DNA of 64,000 nt, from the NCBI GenBank assembly GCA_030737875.1, contig CM060923.1, positions 36,138,501 to 36,202,500 of the forward strand, read 5' to 3'. The notes under the pieces are model-generated. The model had not been told where the DNA came from, made no database searches, and was given only the letters and a program-made list of their open reading frames with translations. This document shows positions 59,815 to 64,000 of the stretch, piece after piece. Numbering within the stretch: the first letter of the stretch is position 1; each line of letters opens with the position of its first letter. Source of the DNA: Allium sativum (lineage: Eukaryota > Streptophyta > Magnoliopsida > Asparagales > Amaryllidaceae). Position numbers and translations under genes: made by a program.

Positions 59815-61468
59815 TGTAATAACCCTGAATTTTGGGGTAAACTTAAAAATTTATTTTAAGTTATTTTAATGAGTTTTGGATATTTAAAATAATTTATTTT
59901 AAATAATCACGATTAAAATTTTATTTTATTTGAAGTAAGACTTTAAAAATTTATATTAATTCCATTCCGAGCCCGAAATGGCGCGGTAATTTCAAAATTT
60001 GTTTTTCAACTTTGGAAAAATATATAAAATTCATTATAAGTCAAAATTAGACGAAACAAGAAACGCTAGAACCGTATTGAAGATATCTTTATAATGAATT
60101 TAAGTAATTTAGATTTCAGTTTATAATTTATAAGTTATGTCAAAATTAAAATTGAGAAAGGTCGCTATGAAATTTATTTATATTATATATAAGGTCAAAA
60201 ATGCTACTTTTTACATACGAAGGAATTTGAACTCGAAATCACTTCCATTGAGTTCGGAATGACGTTTCTGCATTGAAAAACGGTAAACACTTATATATTT
60301 CGAGTTTCAGAAATTATTTGTTTAAAAATGTATTTTTAATATTTAATATATACGCCTTGAAAAGGACCATTTTTCAATTAGGCTCAGAATTGAACGAAAT
60401 TAATTTTTCTAGGTCCGCAGCGTCAAAACATAGCTAAATATATTTTTCGGGAATTTTTGAAGTTAATTTGTGGCCCCGGTAAATTTATTTGTACGGTTGA
60501 ATTAGAATTAAAAGACTTAAATTTTAAAATAAGGAAAACTGGGTCAAGATGATCGTTTGGGCCTGCGGGACATAGCTATATGAGTCCAGAATAGGGGTTA
60601 ATAGATAAGAACGACAGTCGTTGGGCCTAATTCTGAGTTCGGGTCAAATCGGGCCTTAATGGGCTAATTAACTAATTAAATAATATAAATTAACCTCAAC
60701 CCTAATCCTTTCCTACCAAAACACAGCCTCCACTTACATTTTCCATGGCCTAGAATGGCTGAAACTTCCCTTCTCAATATCTCCCAATCCACTCAGTGAA
60801 AATCAGAACTACAAACACTAAATCGAAGAGATTCTCCTTAGCTTCGATCTCATACGGTTATGATCGACCAAAAGTGCCCAGATTTCGAGGGAAGCACCCC
60901 CAAACTCGCGCTCAAAACAGCCCCACCGCGCCCACCATGGCCCACCGCACCCCTGACCACTTCCGGCGCACGTATCCCTCTCCTCCCTCTTCGATTTGCC
61001 ACCTTCCGATCGACTTCTAGCCTCACCAATCCCGAGATAGGTGGAGACCTAGTTTTGAACCTAATGGGTTCAATAATAATGAAAGTAACGGCCTGAATAA
61101 GGTAGGAGGAAGAAGGAGGAAGGTTGACTTTTTCCAACTTTTAATTATTTAATTAATTTAAATTCAAATTATCCAATTTTAATTTAACCGTATCTCACTC
61201 ATACGAACTCAAAACGGAACGATTTCAGGTGCGCCACGATCGTGAGACCGAGATCTTCGCGATGAAACTGACTAAGCCTGATTCTAAGCAAGTTGAATTT
61301 TTAACGAATTTTGGATCTGAACAGCGCAGAACTTAATAACGATGTGAGAAATTCTATTCTTTCATTTTATAATTAAAATTTGTTAATGATAATTGTAGTA
61401 TTATTCATATGCCGTAATACTCTGCTGTTTTCTATACGTGATTTGATCTGTGTTTGTTGTATTATGTA

Positions 61469-61640
61469 GAATGTTGAAATTAACGTTTATGTTAATTAGA
61501 GAATTGAATCAAACAAAATTATCATTTTGTTATTAGAATGTTGAAATTAACGTTTATGTTAATTAGAGAATTGAATCAAACAAAATTATCATTTTGTTAT
61601 TAGAATGTCGAAATGAATCTTTATGATAATTAGAGAATAG
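61469..61640. repeat. 67-bp tandem repeat, 2.5 copies
   Basis: Units start GAATGTTGAAATTAACGTTT at 61469 and 61536 and are virtually identical. A partial third copy starts at 61603. Confidence 0.95.
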
Positions 61641-61654
61641 AGTTGCGACAATAA

Positions 61655-62200
61655 TTAGCATCTTTGTCAAATATAAGAGTTGCGACAAAAATTATCATCT
61701 TTGTCAAATATAAGAGTTGCGACAAAAATTACCATCTTTGTCAAATATAAAAGAGTAGAGTAAAAATTCACAATTTTGTCAATATAAATTAGTAGCGTCA
61801 AAATTCACATTTTCGTCGATATAAAAGAGTAGAGTAAAAAAAAATTCTCATTTTTCTCAATATAAATTAGTAGCGTCAAAATTCATATTTTTGTCAATAT
61901 AAAATAGTAGAGTAAAAAAAATTCACATTTTTGTCAATATAAATTAGTAGCGTCAAAATTCACATTTTTGTCGATATAAAAGAGTAGAGTAAAAATTCAC
62001 AATTTTGTCAATATAAATTAGTAGCGTCAAAATTCACATTTTTGTCGATATAAAAGAGTAGAGTAAAAATTCACATTTTTGTCAATATAAACAAGTAGCG
62101 TCAAAATTCATATTTTTGTTGATATAAAAGAGTAGAGTAAAAATTCACATTTTTGTCAATATATATTAGTAGCGTCAAATTCACATTTTTGCTAAAGGAA
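61655..62200. repeat. Alternating 36-39-bp minisatellite
   Basis: First come units of GTTGCGACAAAAATTATCAT. Then two unit types alternate: GAGTAGAGTAAAAATTCACA and TTAGTAGCGTCAAAATTCAC, each followed by a TTTTTGTC(A/G)ATATAAA-like tail. The effective period is about 75 bp. Confidence 0.92.
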
Positions 62201-62399
62201 AGATTTGAAATAAATATGTACATTTTGTTAAATGTGATGGTTGAGAACAAAAATTATATTCTTGTTAAAAAGAGATTTGAAAAAAAAAAGAAAAAAAAAA
62301 TTACATTTTTGTTGAACTGGAATTGTGAACAAAAATGAATGCATCACTTTTAGGTATTCTATTGAGATGGAGGTTGTATGTTAATTAAAGAATTATCTT

Positions 62400-62545
62400 T
62401 ATCGTCACAATACATATTAGAATTTGTGTATAAATAAAAAAAAGAGATTTTATTGTCAGTACATATTAGAATTTGTGTATAAATAAAAAAAAAGACATTT
62501 TATTGTCAGTACATATTAGAATTTGTGTATGAAATAAAAACACAT
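62400..62545. repeat. About 50-bp tandem repeat, 3 copies
   Basis: Each unit holds TACATATTAGAATTTGTGTA followed by an A-run and TTTTATTGTC. Confidence 0.9.
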
Positions 62546-62901
62546 TAGAATCATGTTGTGAATTCATGCAAATAAAAAACATGTTTTAGTAGCACGGTCA
62601 TGTTAATATGAATATGCCATTTGATTTAGAGATGTCATGTTAAACATAAATATCCTTTTCACATTAACATGTGTATTAGAATTGATTAAACATAAAAATA
62701 CGCTTTTTATGTTAATATGAAATGTTAGAATTGATTTAATGTAAACATATTCTTTTTATGTTAACGTGTAACGTTAGAAAATATTTTGTATGTTAAAACG
62801 TTATTTTTAACATGCTAGTAAAGAAGTAAATGAGAAGCACATAAAATGTACATGTTTTGGAATATGTTTGTATGTGTTAAAAATATAATTTTTAACATAG
62901 T

Positions 62902-63760
62902 CCTATTTTGTTGTAGCGATATTGCATATGAAATTAAGTCATATTTTGTTGTAGCGATATTGCATATGAAGTATAATCATATTTTGTTGTAGCGATATTG
63001 CATATGAAGTATAATCCTATGTTGTTGTAGCGATATTACATATGAAGTATAATCATATTTGGTTGTAGTGATATTGCATATGAAGTGTAATCCTATTTTG
63101 TTGTAGCGATATTGCATATGAAGTTTAATCCTATTTTGTTGTAGCAATATTGCATATGAAATTAAGTCATATTTTGTTGTAGCGATATTGCATATGAAAT
63201 TAAGTCATATTTTGTTGTAGCGATATTGCATAAGAAATTAAGTCATATTTTGTTGTAGCGATATTACATATGAAGTATAATCATATTTTGTTGTAGCGAT
63301 ATTACATATGAAGTATAATCCTATTTTGTTGTAGCAATATTGCATATGAAGTATAATCATATTTGGTTGTAGCGATATTGCATCTGAAGTATAATCCTAT
63401 TTTGTTGTAGCGATATTGCATATGAAGTATAATCCTATTTTGTTGTAGCGATATTGCATATAAAATTAAGTCATATTTTGTTGTAGCGATATTTCATATG
63501 AAATTAAGTCATATTTTATTGTAGCGATATTGCATATGAAATTAAGTCATATTTTGTTGTAGCGATATTGCATATGAAATTAAGTCATATTTTGTTGTAG
63601 CAATATTGCATATGAAGTATAATCATATTTTGTTGTAGCGATATTGCATATGAAATATAATCCTGTTTTGTTGTAGCGATATTGCATATGAAGTATAATC
63701 ATATTTGGTTGTAGCGATATTGCATATGAAATACATTCATATTTTGTAGTCATGAAAATG
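62902..63760. repeat. 38-bp tandem array, about 22 units, higher-order pattern
   Basis: The unit is (CAT/CCT)ATTTTGTTGTAGCGA followed by TATTGCATATGAA and either ATTAAGT (type A) or GTATAAT (type B). From left to right the types run A, 5 B, 3 A, 5 B, 4 A, then B. A TTTGG variant recurs at units 5, 13 and 22, so blocks of 8-9 units appear to have been copied together. The right edge degrades near 63740. Confidence 0.93.
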
Positions 63761-64000
63761 CATATGAAATATATTCATATTTCAGAGTCAAGAAAATGCA
63801 TAGAAATATAAACATATTAGTGATATGTTAAATGCATTAGGAAGAAAAACATAGTTTAACGTTACGTTTATGCAAAGGAAATACAAACATATTTAGTGTT
63901 ATGTCTAGGATGTGCATGTGAATTAAAATAAAATAAACATTATTGTGTGTTAGGTTATATATATCGAAATGTTATGAAACCAAGTGTTCTTTACTTGTTA

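Larger units (their letters stand above)
59815..64000 (+). mobile_element. TGTAATAACCC-ended LTR-like element, runs off right edge
   Basis: It starts TGTAATAACCCTGAATTTTG. The first 200 bases are clearly similar to the minus-strand start of the element at 1743-4467 (shared AAAATTTATTTTA, GAGTTTTG and the CCCGAAATGGCGCGGTA-like word). A GC-rich block at about 60880-61020 and the CATACGAACTCAAAACGGAA segment at 61200 match landmarks in the element at 25724-31792. Past 61460 it is a series of minisatellites. No end with TTACA is seen before 64000. No protein motif was found. Open frames at 60796-61137 sit in the GC-rich block. Confidence 0.7.

Overview
This is a plant nuclear window, very probably a eudicot, made almost entirely of nested and decaying retrotransposons. 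I see no convincing intact host gene. Evidence for a plant: Ty3/gypsy Tat and chromovirus polyproteins, Ty1/copia polyproteins, a Tourist-like MITE, an Au-like SINE, and a block of plastid DNA (psbE, ycf2, ndhD, ndhB, accD fragments). The sequence is AT-rich, full of microsatellites, and every element coding region carries stops or frameshifts. Many of the stops fit C-to-T or G-to-A decay, as expected of methylated repeats.

Layout. (1) 1-9585, minus strand: a Tat-lineage Ty3/gypsy element running from its 5' LTR (about 8593-9585) through gag, protease, reverse transcriptase, RNase H and a second RNase H, then off the left edge before integrase. Its RT is split by a 2.7-kb non-coding LTR-like element (1743-4467) and its gag by about 0.9 kb of unknown DNA. 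(2) 10010-16263, plus strand: a complete but decayed Ty1/copia element with 177-bp LTRs and a perfect ATTTT target duplication. (3) 16264-22579: AT-rich spacer with a Tourist-like MITE (17504-17805), an Au-like SINE (about 18610-18790), a 497-bp solo copia LTR (19823-20319) and a perfect 19-bp hairpin (20426-20473). (4) 22585-52371, minus strand: one large copia-type element (called E here) with 3.1-kb LTRs, a gag gene and no pol, flanked by a perfect GTTAT duplication. Its left LTR has been invaded by a 1.56-kb mosaic of plastid DNA (23282-24838), a 6.1-kb non-coding LTR-like element (25724-31792) and a 12.3-kb chromovirus (32349-44627). The chromovirus 3' LTR is itself interrupted by a 3.15-kb solo-LTR-like element (40929-44077). 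The uninterrupted right LTR of E (49278-52371) serves as the empty-site reference for each of these events. (5) 53621-58486, plus strand: a pol-less LTR element (called F here) with 1.5-kb LTRs and an internal tandem array. (6) 59156-59348: a foldback MITE. (7) 59815 to the right edge: another member of the TGTAAYRACCC-ended family, carrying several minisatellites, including an array of 38-bp units with an apparent higher-order pattern.

How the parts relate: no gene in the window works as a host pathway. The order of events can be read from the nesting. E inserted first. The plastid mosaic, the 6.1-kb element and the chromovirus then entered its left LTR. The 3.15-kb element entered the chromovirus LTR after that. 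Four elements (1743-4467, 25724-31792, 40929-44077, 59815 onward) share TGTAAYRACCC-like termini, 5-bp duplications where both ends are visible, and (for three of them) a GC-rich block about 1-1.8 kb from the start. They look like solo LTRs or non-autonomous derivatives of one broad LTR family. Names are from recognition of protein motifs and termini by eye; no database search was possible.
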